A stretch of DNA of 64,000 nucleotides from Peptoniphilus_A sp001811425 (lineage in GTDB: Bacteria > Bacillota > Clostridia > Tissierellales > Peptoniphilaceae). Below, piece by piece: positions 1 through 8,176 of this stretch. The position numbers and the translations under genes are program-made. Position 1 is the stretch's first letter, and the number at the start of each line of letters is the position of its first letter. The notes under the pieces are model-generated. The model saw only the letters and a list, made by a program, of their open reading frames with translations, had not been told where the DNA came from and did not search any database. The stretch lies in the NCBI RefSeq assembly GCF_001811425.1, contig NZ_KV804709.1, positions 62,001 to 126,000 of the forward strand, read 5' to 3'.

Positions 1-295
1 AGGTAATGTGACATGCCCAATAAGTCCAACCAGCATAATAAGCTAACTTATCGCTTGAAGTTGCCCTAATCCATGAAGTAACTCCACCACCTTCGTCCTT
101 AAAGGATGAACCAAGTTCCCCTACCATAAGTGCGTTAGGAATGAAATAAAGTGCGAACATTAGGATCCATGAAAATATTACTTGGATTCCGTTAAAGAAT
201 ACGAAACCGTTAACAACATTTCCAAAGCCCCATAAAGTGGAAAATGCCATAAATGCCAGCATGGACCACTTAATTTTCTTTTGTGAATCTTGCAT
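1..295 (-). CDS. Amino-acid permease, APC superfamily (partial, N-terminal 98 residues)
   Basis: The minus-strand frame opens with MQDSQKKIKWSML and stays open to the window edge, so the rest lies outside. A good ribosome site (GAGAGGAG) sits just upstream of the ATG. The visible part has a short polar N-terminus, then a hydrophobic helix with GFGNVVNG resembling the unwound first helix of APC transporters, then a second helix and a FIPNALMVGELGSSF motif followed by a glycine-rich GGGVTSW loop. That pattern is typical of APC-family permeases of the glutamate/GABA antiporter and YjeM type. The substrate cannot be told from this fragment. It has its own promoter and appears to be transcribed alone. 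Confidence 0.8.
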   Translation of the reverse strand, partial: MQDSQKKIKWSMLAFMAFSTLWGFGNVVNGFVFFNGIQVIFSWILMFALYFIPNALMVGELGSSFKDEGGGVTSWIRATSSDKLAYYAGWTYWACHIT

Positions 296-335
296 ATTTT
301 GTCTCCTCTCATAATATAATTGCATGATTAAATTA

Positions 336-364
336 ATTATAACCTTAAAAAAAACTGTAGTCTA
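336..364 (-). promoter_or_regulatory. Putative promoter of the APC permease
   Basis: On the minus strand TAGACT (359-364) and TATAAT (336-341) are separated by exactly 17 bases. The predicted start lies about 34 nt upstream of the permease ATG. The -10 is perfect; the -35 matches four of six positions. Confidence 0.5.
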
Positions 365-624
365 GTATAATTCATAAACTTAGAAAACATTTTTACATTG
401 AATTAAAAATTCTATAGCGGTTTAAATCAGTTAGCATACAAAGTTTAGAGTCTTGTGAAATACATAACTATATCCTTTTACAGTGCTGAGTAAATTTTTT
501 TGTTTTGAAATATTTTTAATGATTTATATTTTAAAAAAACAATTTTATTGCCTTGGTCCTTCTATCTTCTGGGCTTGGGTTTTTATCTTAACTATACATT
601 TTTTCTATGAAAAAAATTTTCCAC
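365..624. other. Intergenic AT-rich gap, nothing recognised
   Basis: Between the permease promoter and the terminator of the next minus-strand gene I see only AT-rich sequence. There is no supported reading frame with a ribosome site, no RNA gene and no clear repeat. Confidence 0.5.
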
Positions 625-653
625 AAAAAAATCCCCGTCAAGCGAGGATTTTA
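625..653 (-). terminator. Intrinsic terminator after the coiled-coil gene
   Basis: Read on the minus strand, AAAATCCTCG pairs with CGGGGATTTT around a short loop and is followed by a run of seven T. It lies about 30 bases past the stop codon of the 683-1087 gene. Confidence 0.8.
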
Positions 654-682
654 CTTTAACTTTTCATTGTTAATTTTAAAAT

Positions 683-1087
683 CTAATTTAGTTTTCTTAA
701 AATTTCTTCCACCTTGTCTCTTAGGTCAAATAAATTTTCCCTTATTTCCTTTATCTCCCTATTTACTCTTAGGTCTGTGAAGATGTTGTCAAAAATTATA
801 TCTACGAAAAAATCATAAGTCGTGTCGCTAATTTCTTCATCTAAATTTATTCTCACATCGCCAAGTTCTTTTTTTGCAACTTCTAATTTTTTTCGAATAA
901 TTTCGAGGCCTGAGTTGATGTCCTTTATCTTTCCTCTTTTTACAAAGCTAACTAAGCTTGAGTCTGCAAAAATGTCAAAGATGCCCCACTTACTTGCACT
1001 TTCTGTCTCTTTTATTACTGAGTCAATTTCATCTTGCAAATCTAAAAGTGCCTCACGCGCTTCCTTTATTTCCTTTAAGTCTGTCAT
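683..1087 (-). CDS. Hypothetical coiled-coil protein, 134 aa
   Basis: Highly charged and predicted almost wholly helical, with heptad-like Leu/Ile spacing at residues 1-30, 55-85 and 110-134. A middle segment WGIFDIFADSSLVSFVKRGKI resembles a motif (W-G-x-x-D-x-F, then S-x-x-K-x-x-K-I) that I associate with small uncharacterised Firmicutes proteins. There is no signal peptide, membrane helix or catalytic motif. It starts 8 bases after the antiporter stop codon and ends at a terminator, so it is probably the last gene of that transcript. Function unknown. Confidence 0.7.
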   Translation of the reverse strand: MTDLKEIKEAREALLDLQDEIDSVIKETESASKWGIFDIFADSSLVSFVKRGKIKDINSGLEIIRKKLEVAKKELGDVRINLDEEISDTTYDFFVDIIFDNIFTDLRVNREIKEIRENLFDLRDKVEEILRKLN

Positions 1088-1095
1088 CTTTCCTC

Positions 1096-2697
1096 CTATT
1101 CTGGGTCTTCTATTTCATTTGATTCCTTAGATATAACTGCCCTGTCTCCTGGCTTTAAAATAGTATTGCCCCTTGGCACAATTATTTCTCCACTTGGAGT
1201 CTGTACCATAATTATGAGCTCATCTCTTCCAATGTGAATGTCCCTTACTCTCTTATTTGCCCACTTATGTGTTTCAGAAATTTTTATTTCCAATAGGTCC
1301 TCTCCAGTGGCATCAAAATATCCTTCGCCGCCAAGGACGATTACATCGCCATCTCTAAGATAAGTGTCGCCCCTTGGGACAATGCTCTTGCCCTCTCTTT
1401 CTATCTTTGCAATTATTATGTTAAAGGCAATTTCTATGTCTGATATTTTTTTATTCACCCAAGGAGAAGTTTTTGATACATGAGTTTTTATAAATTCAAG
1501 ATCTGTCTTGTCTGAATAATAATTAAAGGTCCTAAGAACTGTGTCGTCTGGATCATACATTTCAAGCTTTTTCGTGGCAAAGGGCAGGGCCGTTCCCTGG
1601 ATTAAAAGTGAAAATATACAAATTACAAAAACTATGTGGAAGATGTCAATAGATAGGTTTATATCCCTATTTACAACCATTATGGCAAAGGCAATGGCTG
1701 CTGCTCCCCTAAGTCCTGCCAGTGAAATTAGGGTTAGCTGATTTTTTTTCATCTTAAAGGGCGCCATAAGTCCAAAGACTGTAAGTGGTCTTGCCACTAA
1801 GAGCATGAAGATTGCAATGACAAAGCCTATTGGTAGAGCCTTTATTATTAAATGTATATCTGATAAAAGTCCCAAGAGGAAGAACATTGCTATTTGGAAA
1901 ATCGTTGAAAGTCCGTCGTAGAAAAATACAACATCTCTCTTCCTTCTAAATTCGTGGTTGCCAATGTAGATGCCAAGGATGTATAGTGCCAAGAATCCAT
2001 TGCCGCCAACTAGTGATGTAAGGGCATAGGTTCCTATCATCATTGTGGCTATAAAAACTGAAAAGAGTCCGTCTTCGTCAAGGGAGAGAATTTCTATAAG
2101 CTTTATAAAAATAAAGCCCAGTAAAAATCCTCCAATTATGCCAAGGACAACTTGTTGCAAAATTATTATTGAAATGGAGACGCTATAGCCTGATAGGAGT
2201 GACAAGAAGACCATGGTCATGGTATAGGCTGTAGGGTCGTTGGACCCACTTTCGATTTCAAGAAGTGGCGCAGTGGAATATTTTAGGTTTAGGTTTTTTG
2301 AAACTAAAATATTTGATACGGCTGCATAGTCAGTAGAGGCAACTACTGAACCAAGTAACATTGATTCTAAAAAATCAATTTTTAAAATGTAGTGGCAGAA
2401 AAGTCCCGTAAGTATAGCTGTGGCAAAGACGCCCAAGCTTGCAAGGCTTATGGATTGTCTTGCAGTTGATCGACCCATAGTCCAGTTAGAACCAAAGCCA
2501 CCATAAAAAATTATTATCATAAGGGAAAGACTTGCAATATTTTCTGCAACTTTAAAATTGTTAAAATCATAGCCCAGGGCAGAAAAGATAACTCCCATTG
2601 CCAAGAACAAAAGCAGGGCAGGAAGACCTGATCTATTTGAAATTTTTGTGGCTATAATTGCTAGTAAGAGTACCACCGTTATAAGTAACAGATTCAT
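1096..2697 (-). CDS. nhaP2: K+(Na+)/H+ antiporter of the NhaP2/CvrA type with C-terminal TrkA-C domains
   Basis: Cation:proton antiporter of the plasma membrane, expected to export K+ or Na+ for H+. Residues about 1-385 form some 12 hydrophobic helices of the Na+/H+ exchanger fold, including ASTDYAAV and LEIESGSNDPTAY, the latter containing the ND residues typical of CPA ion sites. Residues about 395-530 carry two TrkA-C-like (RCK_C) modules with VPRGDTYLRDGDVIVLGG and the similar VPRGNTILKPGDRAVI, probably nucleotide- or ion-sensing. At 533 aa it has the usual length for NhaP2. It is separated from the upstream membrane-protein gene by a terminator. The exact ion preference is not visible. 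Confidence 0.88.
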   Translation of the reverse strand: MNLLLITVVLLLAIIATKISNRSGLPALLLFLAMGVIFSALGYDFNNFKVAENIASLSLMIIIFYGGFGSNWTMGRSTARQSISLASLGVFATAILTGLFCHYILKIDFLESMLLGSVVASTDYAAVSNILVSKNLNLKYSTAPLLEIESGSNDPTAYTMTMVFLSLLSGYSVSISIIILQQVVLGIIGGFLLGFIFIKLIEILSLDEDGLFSVFIATMMIGTYALTSLVGGNGFLALYILGIYIGNHEFRRKRDVVFFYDGLSTIFQIAMFFLLGLLSDIHLIIKALPIGFVIAIFMLLVARPLTVFGLMAPFKMKKNQLTLISLAGLRGAAAIAFAIMVVNRDINLSIDIFHIVFVICIFSLLIQGTALPFATKKLEMYDPDDTVLRTFNYYSDKTDLEFIKTHVSKTSPWVNKKISDIEIAFNIIIAKIEREGKSIVPRGDTYLRDGDVIVLGGEGYFDATGEDLLEIKISETHKWANKRVRDIHIGRDELIIMVQTPSGEIIVPRGNTILKPGDRAVISKESNEIEDPE

Positions 2698-2722
2698 TAT
2701 TTCCCTTCTTTCTTTTAAAAAA

Positions 2723-2755
2723 GGAACTGCCTAAGACAGTTCCATATTTTTTTTA
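2723..2755 (-). terminator. Strong hairpin between two minus-strand genes
   Basis: GGAACTG pairs with CAGTTCC (2723-2743). T-runs flank it on both strands, so it can act in either direction. It would end the 6784-2785 operon before the antiporter gene. Confidence 0.8.
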
Positions 2756-2784
2756 TATCCCATTTTTATTAAAATACTCAAAAT

Positions 2785-3072
2785 TTAAATTTTATTTGCA
2801 GACTTAAAGACATAGAAAAGTAAAGCAGTTAAAACATAAAAGCCAAGTAATACAAAAAACAAGCTCTTATTTTTGCTTATTATAGCCATGAGTAGTGTTA
2901 AAAAAACTATTAATATAGCAAGGACAATTTGTGCCATCCTAAGAGTCTCATTTATTGCACCTGCACTTGTCTTTATATATTGGTTGGCAAGAACTGAAAT
3001 CATTACAAGAGTTACTAGAAAAATTACTATTTTTTCTAGTATTTTTAAAATCTTATCTCTTTTCATTTTCAC
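2785..3072 (-). CDS. Small three-helix membrane protein, 95 aa, unknown
   Basis: Three hydrophobic helices are visible (about residues 13-30, 44-64 and 68-88) after a basic start MKMKRDK. The gene overlaps the 3' end of the aminotransferase by 20 bases and ends just before a terminator, so it is the last member of the five-gene minus-strand operon. No family is recognised and no charged residues that would suggest transport lie in the helices. MKMKR offers two ATG choices (3072 and 3066). Confidence 0.65.
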   Translation of the reverse strand: MKMKRDKILKILEKIVIFLVTLVMISVLANQYIKTSAGAINETLRMAQIVLAILIVFLTLLMAIISKNKSLFFVLLGFYVLTALLFYVFKSANKI

Positions 3073-4255
3073 TATTATAGGCCTTAATGCCTTCTCTTAA
3101 AATTCTCATTGCCTTTCTCAAGGAATCAGTGTTTAGTACAAAGGCAAGTCTTATCATTTGCTTTCCTTCTTCTTTGTCTTTGAAAAATCCCTTAGCTGGT
3201 GCAAACATAAGAGTTTCACCGTCTATGTCGAAATTTTCAATCATCCAAACTGCAAATTTTTCTGTGTCATCTACAGGAAGTTTTGGCATAACATAAAAGG
3301 CTCCCTTTGGTTTTTTTACAGTTACGCCAGGAATGTTAATTAGTTCTTCGTAGATTACATCTCTTCTCTTTTGATATTCCTTATTTACAGCTTCAAAATA
3401 GCTTTTGTCAATTTCGTATAATTTTGCAGCTGCTGCTTGTTCAATTGTTGATGCAGCAAGTCTGCAGTTGCAAAGCTTATTTATTCCATCATTAAATCTC
3501 TTGTTTTTTGATGCAACTGAACCAATTCTTGCGCCACAAGCGCCAAATCTCTTGGAAATGGAATCAATTAAAATTAAATTTTCTTCTAGTCCTTCAACTT
3601 CTCCAAAGGACTTATAAGTATTGCCATCGTAGACAAATTCTCTATAAACTTCGTCAGCAATAATATATAAGTCGTGCTTCTTTGCAAGATTTACAATCCT
3701 CAAAATTTCTTCTTCAGAATAAAGAGCTCCCGTTGGATTAGTTGGGTTGGAAAGCAAAATTGCAACTGTCTTATCTGTAATGTGCTTTTCAATTTCTTCT
3801 TCATCTGGGAGAGCAAAGCCCTTGTCTGGATCAGTTTTAAAAGCTTCAAGCTCAATGCCCAGTTGTTCAAAAACTGTCATGTAATTTGTGTAGAAGGGGT
3901 CTGTTGTAAGAATAACATCGCCTTCATTGGCAATTACTTGGAAGGTAAATAAAATTGCTTCACTTGCACCGTTAGTGATGTAAATATCATCAGCATCAAA
4001 TTTTATATTTCTCTTTTTATAATAATTTGCAGTGGCTTCTCTCAGCTCAAGAAGTCCTTGTGCGTAAGCGTAAGGAAGAGGTCCTCTCCTAAAACTTTGA
4101 AAAGTTTCATAATAAATATCTGGCACATCAATATCTGGAGCCCCAATATTTAGTTCATAAATCTTTTTCCCTTCCTTTTTTGCCTTGTCAGCATAAGGCA
4201 TAAGCTTTCTTATTGCTGAATATTCTATTTTTTCAATTCTTTCTGATAGTTTCAT
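3053..4255 (-). CDS. PLP-dependent aminotransferase, class I/II (aspartate aminotransferase-like)
   Basis: Fold-type I aminotransferase. The PLP lysine is in SISKRFGACGARIG (about residue 236), preceded by SNPTNPTGALYS, which holds the conserved Asn, and DEVYREFVYDG, which holds the PLP-contacting Asp and Tyr. The frame also allows an upstream ATG at 4276, but I chose 4255: AAGGGAG lies at the right distance, the start overlaps the stop of the helicase-loader gene as ATGA (translational coupling), and the protein then begins MKLSERI as is usual. Substrate is probably aspartate or another small amino acid, but specificity cannot be read. Its place behind replication genes is probably coincidental operon structure. 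Confidence 0.85.
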   Translation of the reverse strand: MKLSERIEKIEYSAIRKLMPYADKAKKEGKKIYELNIGAPDIDVPDIYYETFQSFRRGPLPYAYAQGLLELREATANYYKKRNIKFDADDIYITNGASEAILFTFQVIANEGDVILTTDPFYTNYMTVFEQLGIELEAFKTDPDKGFALPDEEEIEKHITDKTVAILLSNPTNPTGALYSEEEILRIVNLAKKHDLYIIADEVYREFVYDGNTYKSFGEVEGLEENLILIDSISKRFGACGARIGSVASKNKRFNDGINKLCNCRLAASTIEQAAAAKLYEIDKSYFEAVNKEYQKRRDVIYEELINIPGVTVKKPKGAFYVMPKLPVDDTEKFAVWMIENFDIDGETLMFAPAKGFFKDKEEGKQMIRLAFVLNTDSLRKAMRILREGIKAYNSENEKR

Positions 4256-5223
4256 CTTTTCTCCCTTCCTTGCCATCTAAGGTCCGGTCCAAAAAAACTA
4301 ATTGGCACAAATTTTTGAAAAACTCTGGAGAAAACTCTGTCTGTGTAAGTTTCTGAAAGTTCCTTTGGCGATAAATTTGTGGAAATTAATGTTTTCTTGC
4401 CTCGCAAAAGCCTTGTGTTTATAATGTTAAAAATTTCTGAAGTTGTAAAAGAATTTACAAACTCAATGCCAAGATCATCTACGATTAAAAGATCGGACTC
4501 AAAGTACAAATCATACCTATCATCATCTATGTTTTTAAATTTTCTATCTTCAATTGTCTTTAAAACTTCATAGGCAGTCTGATAAATAACTATGACATCC
4601 TTATTTATCAGTTCAGCTGCTATTGAGTTAAGTAAAAAGGTCTTGCCCTGACCAGTTGGTCCCCAAAGGAGCAAATTCAAATCATTCTTCTCATCAAAGG
4701 TCTTGATAAAATTTTTTGAAAGGGCGAGAATATTTCTCATATTTTCTCTTGGAGACATATTATATTTTTCATAAACTTTTTCAGAAAAAATATTTAAGTC
4801 AAACTTGTCAAAATTTTCCTTCTCAAGCATGTAAGAAATGGAGGACATGTCATATAGCTCTGAGACAATTAATTTCTTTAAGCAGTGACATTTCTCATTG
4901 TCTTCATTTATTCCTGTGTCGTGACAATCCTTGCAAGTGAATATCTCACTTAGATAGTCTCTAGGATAGCCCATTTTTTCTAAAAAGTCCATCTTTTTGA
5001 GCTTTAAATTGTAAATTTTTTCCGATTCCTCAAGGGACTTGTCCTGGTTTGGATTTTTAATCTGCTCAATTGATGCGCGAAGGGCAATATCTCTTATTAG
5101 TCCATCAATTTCTCTTATTTCAGGAATTTTTTTGTAAATTTCTTCCAATCTCTTTTCCTGAATTTCTGCATTTTCCCTTCTCAGGTTTTCGTAATAACTA
5201 CTTATCTTTGCCGTCAGTTCCAT
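4252..5223 (-). CDS. dnaI: DnaC/DnaI-type helicase loader (AAA+ ATPase)
   Basis: Loads the replicative helicase at origins or restarted forks. The N-terminal half contains a zinc-binding cluster CKDCHDTG...KCHC. The C-terminal AAA+ domain has Walker A GPTGQGKT, Walker B LLIVDDLG and a terminal FFGPDLRWQG typical of DnaC/DnaI proteins. About 324 aa, normal for the family. GTG, TTG and ATG starts are all possible within 10 bases; the ATG at 5223 has AGGTG six bases upstream and is preferred. It overlaps the dnaD-like gene by 26 bases and the aminotransferase by 4, so the three are co-translated. The DnaD plus DnaI pairing matches primosome function. Confidence 0.87.
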   Translation of the reverse strand: MELTAKISSYYENLRRENAEIQEKRLEEIYKKIPEIREIDGLIRDIALRASIEQIKNPNQDKSLEESEKIYNLKLKKMDFLEKMGYPRDYLSEIFTCKDCHDTGINEDNEKCHCLKKLIVSELYDMSSISYMLEKENFDKFDLNIFSEKVYEKYNMSPRENMRNILALSKNFIKTFDEKNDLNLLLWGPTGQGKTFLLNSIAAELINKDVIVIYQTAYEVLKTIEDRKFKNIDDDRYDLYFESDLLIVDDLGIEFVNSFTTSEIFNIINTRLLRGKKTLISTNLSPKELSETYTDRVFSRVFQKFVPISFFGPDLRWQGREKR

Positions 5224-6208
5224 AATCAACACCTAATTTTTTAAAGCCTTCGCGCTGCTTTCTCATTGCCACATCAAAAAGTTCTTCTTCAGAATACTTG
5301 TCAGTGATCTGCTTAAAATTGTGAAAAGCAGTTGGCTTTCTCTTCTTTTTCTTTTGATCCTTCTCTTCGATTTCTTCCACAGAATTTATGCCAAGCTCCT
5401 TCCACTTCCTAAGTATGGCGTCAACATAGGAGACATTGGGCTTGGAAATTTTTGAAGTTCTGTTGCAGGCGGCAAGGATTAGGTCCTTTGAAAAATTAAA
5501 TTCGTCAAACCAAGAATTAATAATATTAAAATCAGCTTGAGAGAATTTTTTGTCCACGCCAATATAGCGCATGACCTTTTTATACCTGTAATATTTTAGG
5601 TCGTGCTCAATGTAGGACTTCTCCACATCTTCCATGGTCCTAATGTTGTCTTTGGACCAATTCCTCACTACTTGCTCAACATAGGAAATGTTGTAGATGC
5701 CCTTGATCTCTGTTGTGTAAAAAAATGCCTCTTCAATTAAATCTGCTGGCATATTGTAAGAAGTAATCCAATTTATTATGTCAATTTTTTTCATGGGAGC
5801 AATGGGCTCTCTCATTAAAAACTCAGCCCTTGTAAGTAAATTTGCATAGGTTGGATTTTCTACAATTTCTGAATAGCCATTTTCATCCTTTTTCTCTTCC
5901 TTTAAGTTGTAGACATTGTTGATGTAAAGTTCCTTTAAGTTTATAAACTTTACCTTGTCCCCCTCAAGCTCAACTATGCCCATCTTTTGCCAATACTGCC
6001 AAGCCCTATTGACATCAGACTCAAGTATGCCAAGGTAATCGGCGAGCTTTTCGTTAGTGATGTCTTCTCTATTTTCTCTGGCAAATTTGTAGCCTAAAAT
6101 ATAAACTTTTACAAATTCGCCATTGGCGCCAGGCATAAAATCATTTATAAAAATATTTTCTAGGGAAGTTTCTCCTAGGTCGTATTTATTTTTTTCTAGT
6201 AAAAACAT
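5198..6208 (-). CDS. dnaD: DnaD-domain replication initiation protein
   Basis: Primosomal protein of the DnaD/DnaB family that remodels origin DNA and recruits the helicase loader encoded just downstream. Residues about 1-90 form a winged-helix-like part (ITNEKLADYLGILESDVNRAWQYWQKMGIVEL). Two later segments, near 120-200 and 205-285, carry DnaD-domain patterns (ISYVEQVVRNWSKDNIRT and VSYVDAILRKWKELGINS), i.e. a duplicated DnaD C-domain. The C-terminus is basic and disordered-looking. 336 aa is longer than B. subtilis DnaD and closer to DnaB-like two-domain proteins. Start has GGTGAG upstream and lies 3 bases after the acetyltransferase stop. Confidence 0.85.
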   Translation of the reverse strand: MFLLEKNKYDLGETSLENIFINDFMPGANGEFVKVYILGYKFARENREDITNEKLADYLGILESDVNRAWQYWQKMGIVELEGDKVKFINLKELYINNVYNLKEEKKDENGYSEIVENPTYANLLTRAEFLMREPIAPMKKIDIINWITSYNMPADLIEEAFFYTTEIKGIYNISYVEQVVRNWSKDNIRTMEDVEKSYIEHDLKYYRYKKVMRYIGVDKKFSQADFNIINSWFDEFNFSKDLILAACNRTSKISKPNVSYVDAILRKWKELGINSVEEIEEKDQKKKKRKPTAFHNFKQITDKYSEEELFDVAMRKQREGFKKLGVDYGTDGKDK

Positions 6209-6211
6209 ATC

Positions 6212-6784
6212 TCACCAATCTCTTTCCATGTCTAATTCCATTTTTATGGCATAGTTATAAGTTCTGTTAAAAATAATTTTAAAAGACTCCCTATGCTTTT
6301 TAAAGTCGGGATTATTTTCGTCGTAATTGCCATTAGTAAAGCGCATGAGAAATTTATTTTTCTCCTTAAAGCCCAGGCTCTCATAAACTTTTATGGCTCT
6401 CTCATTATAAGTTGCGGCAAATAAAATTATCTTTCTAAAGCCTCTCTTTTTTAAGTCATCTAAAAAGATCTTAAGAATTTTTTTGCCAATGCCCCTATTT
6501 ATATAAGAGGGATCAAGAACAACTCCCAGCACTCCTCTTTTTAAAAATTTGCTAATGTTTTTTAAAGACAAGTAGCCAATAATTTTTTCTTCAAGGAGAA
6601 CTACATAGTATTCTGAGAAGGCCTTGTTGGTCTTCCACCTGTACCAGTCCTCAATATCTTTTTCTCTCTCTTCAAGAAAATTATATTCTAAAAATAAAAT
6701 TGAGTCATGTCTTCCCCAATTTCTAAAAGTAAAAACATCCTCTAAAGTCATTTTTCTAAAAGTCAGAGCTGAAAAATTTTCCAT
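6212..6784 (-). CDS. GNAT-family N-acetyltransferase
   Basis: Acetyl-CoA dependent acetyltransferase of unknown target. The GNAT core is clear: a first strand LTFRKMTLEDVFTFRNW, then GYLSLKN, GVVLDPSYINRGIGKKIL (motif A, acetyl-CoA pyrophosphate loop, residues about 95-112) and NERAIKVYESLGFKEKN (motif B). The frame opens at 6799, but an AGGAGG five bases before the ATG at 6784 makes that the start. First gene of a minus-strand operon with dnaD and dnaI. The C-terminal 35 residues extend past the usual GNAT core and look helical. RimJ/RimL-type activity is possible but not provable. Confidence 0.85.
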   Translation of the reverse strand: MENFSALTFRKMTLEDVFTFRNWGRHDSILFLEYNFLEEREKDIEDWYRWKTNKAFSEYYVVLLEEKIIGYLSLKNISKFLKRGVLGVVLDPSYINRGIGKKILKIFLDDLKKRGFRKIILFAATYNERAIKVYESLGFKEKNKFLMRFTNGNYDENNPDFKKHRESFKIIFNRTYNYAIKMELDMERDW

Positions 6785-6974
6785 AGGAGCCTCCTGCAAG
6801 TTATTATATACTATTTTCTCATCTCTATAAAGAAGTATCGCCTTTTTAAATTTTTTCCTGGCAATTTTTCTTTTTATATATAAAGTTTAATTTTATTTCA
6901 TTTTTTTTAATTTATGTTAAAATAAAGTAAGGTAAATAAAAAAAATTATACAATTCGTAACGGGGAGAACTTTT

Positions 6975-7460
6975 ATGAGAAAAAATGAAAATTTAGATGA
7001 AATTGATATCGAAATTTTGGAACTCTTGAGAAAAAACGGAAGGATGAGCCACGAAGATATTTCAAAAAAATTAAATCTTACAAGGCCTGCCATCCATAGA
7101 AGAATATATAAGATGGAAGACGCTGGTTTTATTAAGGGCTACAAGGTCCTAGTTGATTGGCAAAAAATCGGCTACAATGTAGACACTTATGTCCTTGCCA
7201 AGGTCAATACAAATGACTTCAAGGGACTTATCTCCAAAATCATGGAAATAAAAGATGAAAAATTTAAAATTTTTGAATGCTATAGGGTTACTGGCGAGCA
7301 CTGCATTATGCTTCGCATAAAAACTGTAAACACTTCCGACCTCACTAGGTTTTATGATATGATTTTAAAGATAGATGGAATACTTGACACGAAAACTCTA
7401 TTGATTTTGTACTCAGAAAAGGGAAACGACGAAATTTTTACAAAAATTGATAAAGAATAA
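6975..7460 (+). CDS. Lrp/AsnC-family transcriptional regulator
   Basis: Residues 8-60 are an AsnC-type winged helix (DEIDIEILELLRKNGRMSHEDISKKLNLTRPAIHRRI), followed by a C-terminal RAM/effector-binding domain with the conserved VTGEHCIMLRI near residue 110. 161 aa is the usual length. GGGGAG lies seven bases upstream of the ATG. It ends 11 bases before walR, so it probably shares the walRK transcript, which is not the usual arrangement. Ligand, presumably an amino acid, is unknown. Confidence 0.87.
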   Translation: MRKNENLDEIDIEILELLRKNGRMSHEDISKKLNLTRPAIHRRIYKMEDAGFIKGYKVLVDWQKIGYNVDTYVLAKVNTNDFKGLISKIMEIKDEKFKIFECYRVTGEHCIMLRIKTVNTSDLTRFYDMILKIDGILDTKTLLILYSEKGNDEIFTKIDKE

Positions 7461-7471
7461 AGGATGGTTTT

Positions 7472-8176
7472 ATGGAAGAGAAAATACTCGTAGTAGACGA
7501 TGAATCTGCAATATCTGATATTATTAAATTTAATTTTGAAAAGGAAGGATACATCATTGACACTGCCGACAACGGCAAAAGTGCCATTGAACTTGCAGGT
7601 GAAAATAATTACGATTTAATTCTACTTGACATTATGATGCCAAAATTAAACGGCTTTGAAGCCCTAAGAGAAATTAGAAAGTCCTCTGATGTACCTGTCA
7701 TTATGCTGACAGCTAGAGAAGATGAAGTGGATAAGGTCCTTGGCCTTGAACTTGGGGCAGACGACTATGTGGTGAAGCCCTTCTCTATGAGAGAACTCCT
7801 TGCCAGAGTCAAGGCAGTACTAAGGCGCTTTGATGCCCAAGAAAAAAAGGAAGAGGACACAAGAGTTTTAAAGGTAATGGACCTTGAAATTGACTTAAAT
7901 AAATACCAAGTTAGAAGAAAGGGCGAAAATATTGAGTTGACTCTTCGCGAGTTTGAACTTTTAAAATATTTAGCTTCACACCCAGGCGTAGTCTTTTCAA
8001 GAGAAGAACTCCTTGAAGAAGTTTGGGAATATGAATACTATGGCGATATAAGAACAGTGGATGTTACTGTGAGAAGACTCCGCGAAAAAATCGAAGATGA
8101 AAACAAAGACTTTAAATACATCAAGACTAAAAGAGGAGTTGGATACTTATTCGCATCAGATAATGGTGAAGGCTAA
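7472..8176 (+). CDS. walR: Two-component response regulator WalR (YycF), OmpR family
   Basis: Essential cell-wall homeostasis regulator in Firmicutes. The receiver domain (1-120) has the acidic pair in VVDDE, the phospho-acceptor Asp in LLDIMMPKLNGF (about residue 54), the Thr in VIMLTARED and Lys in YVVKPFSMREL. The C-terminal winged helix (about 135-230) has ELTLREFELLKYLASHPG and RTVDVTVRRLREKIE. 234 aa matches WalR. It overlaps walK by one base, and the following yycH, yycI and walJ confirm identity by synteny. Confidence 0.95.
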   Translation: MEEKILVVDDESAISDIIKFNFEKEGYIIDTADNGKSAIELAGENNYDLILLDIMMPKLNGFEALREIRKSSDVPVIMLTAREDEVDKVLGLELGADDYVVKPFSMRELLARVKAVLRRFDAQEKKEEDTRVLKVMDLEIDLNKYQVRRKGENIELTLREFELLKYLASHPGVVFSREELLEEVWEYEYYGDIRTVDVTVRRLREKIEDENKDFKYIKTKRGVGYLFASDNGEG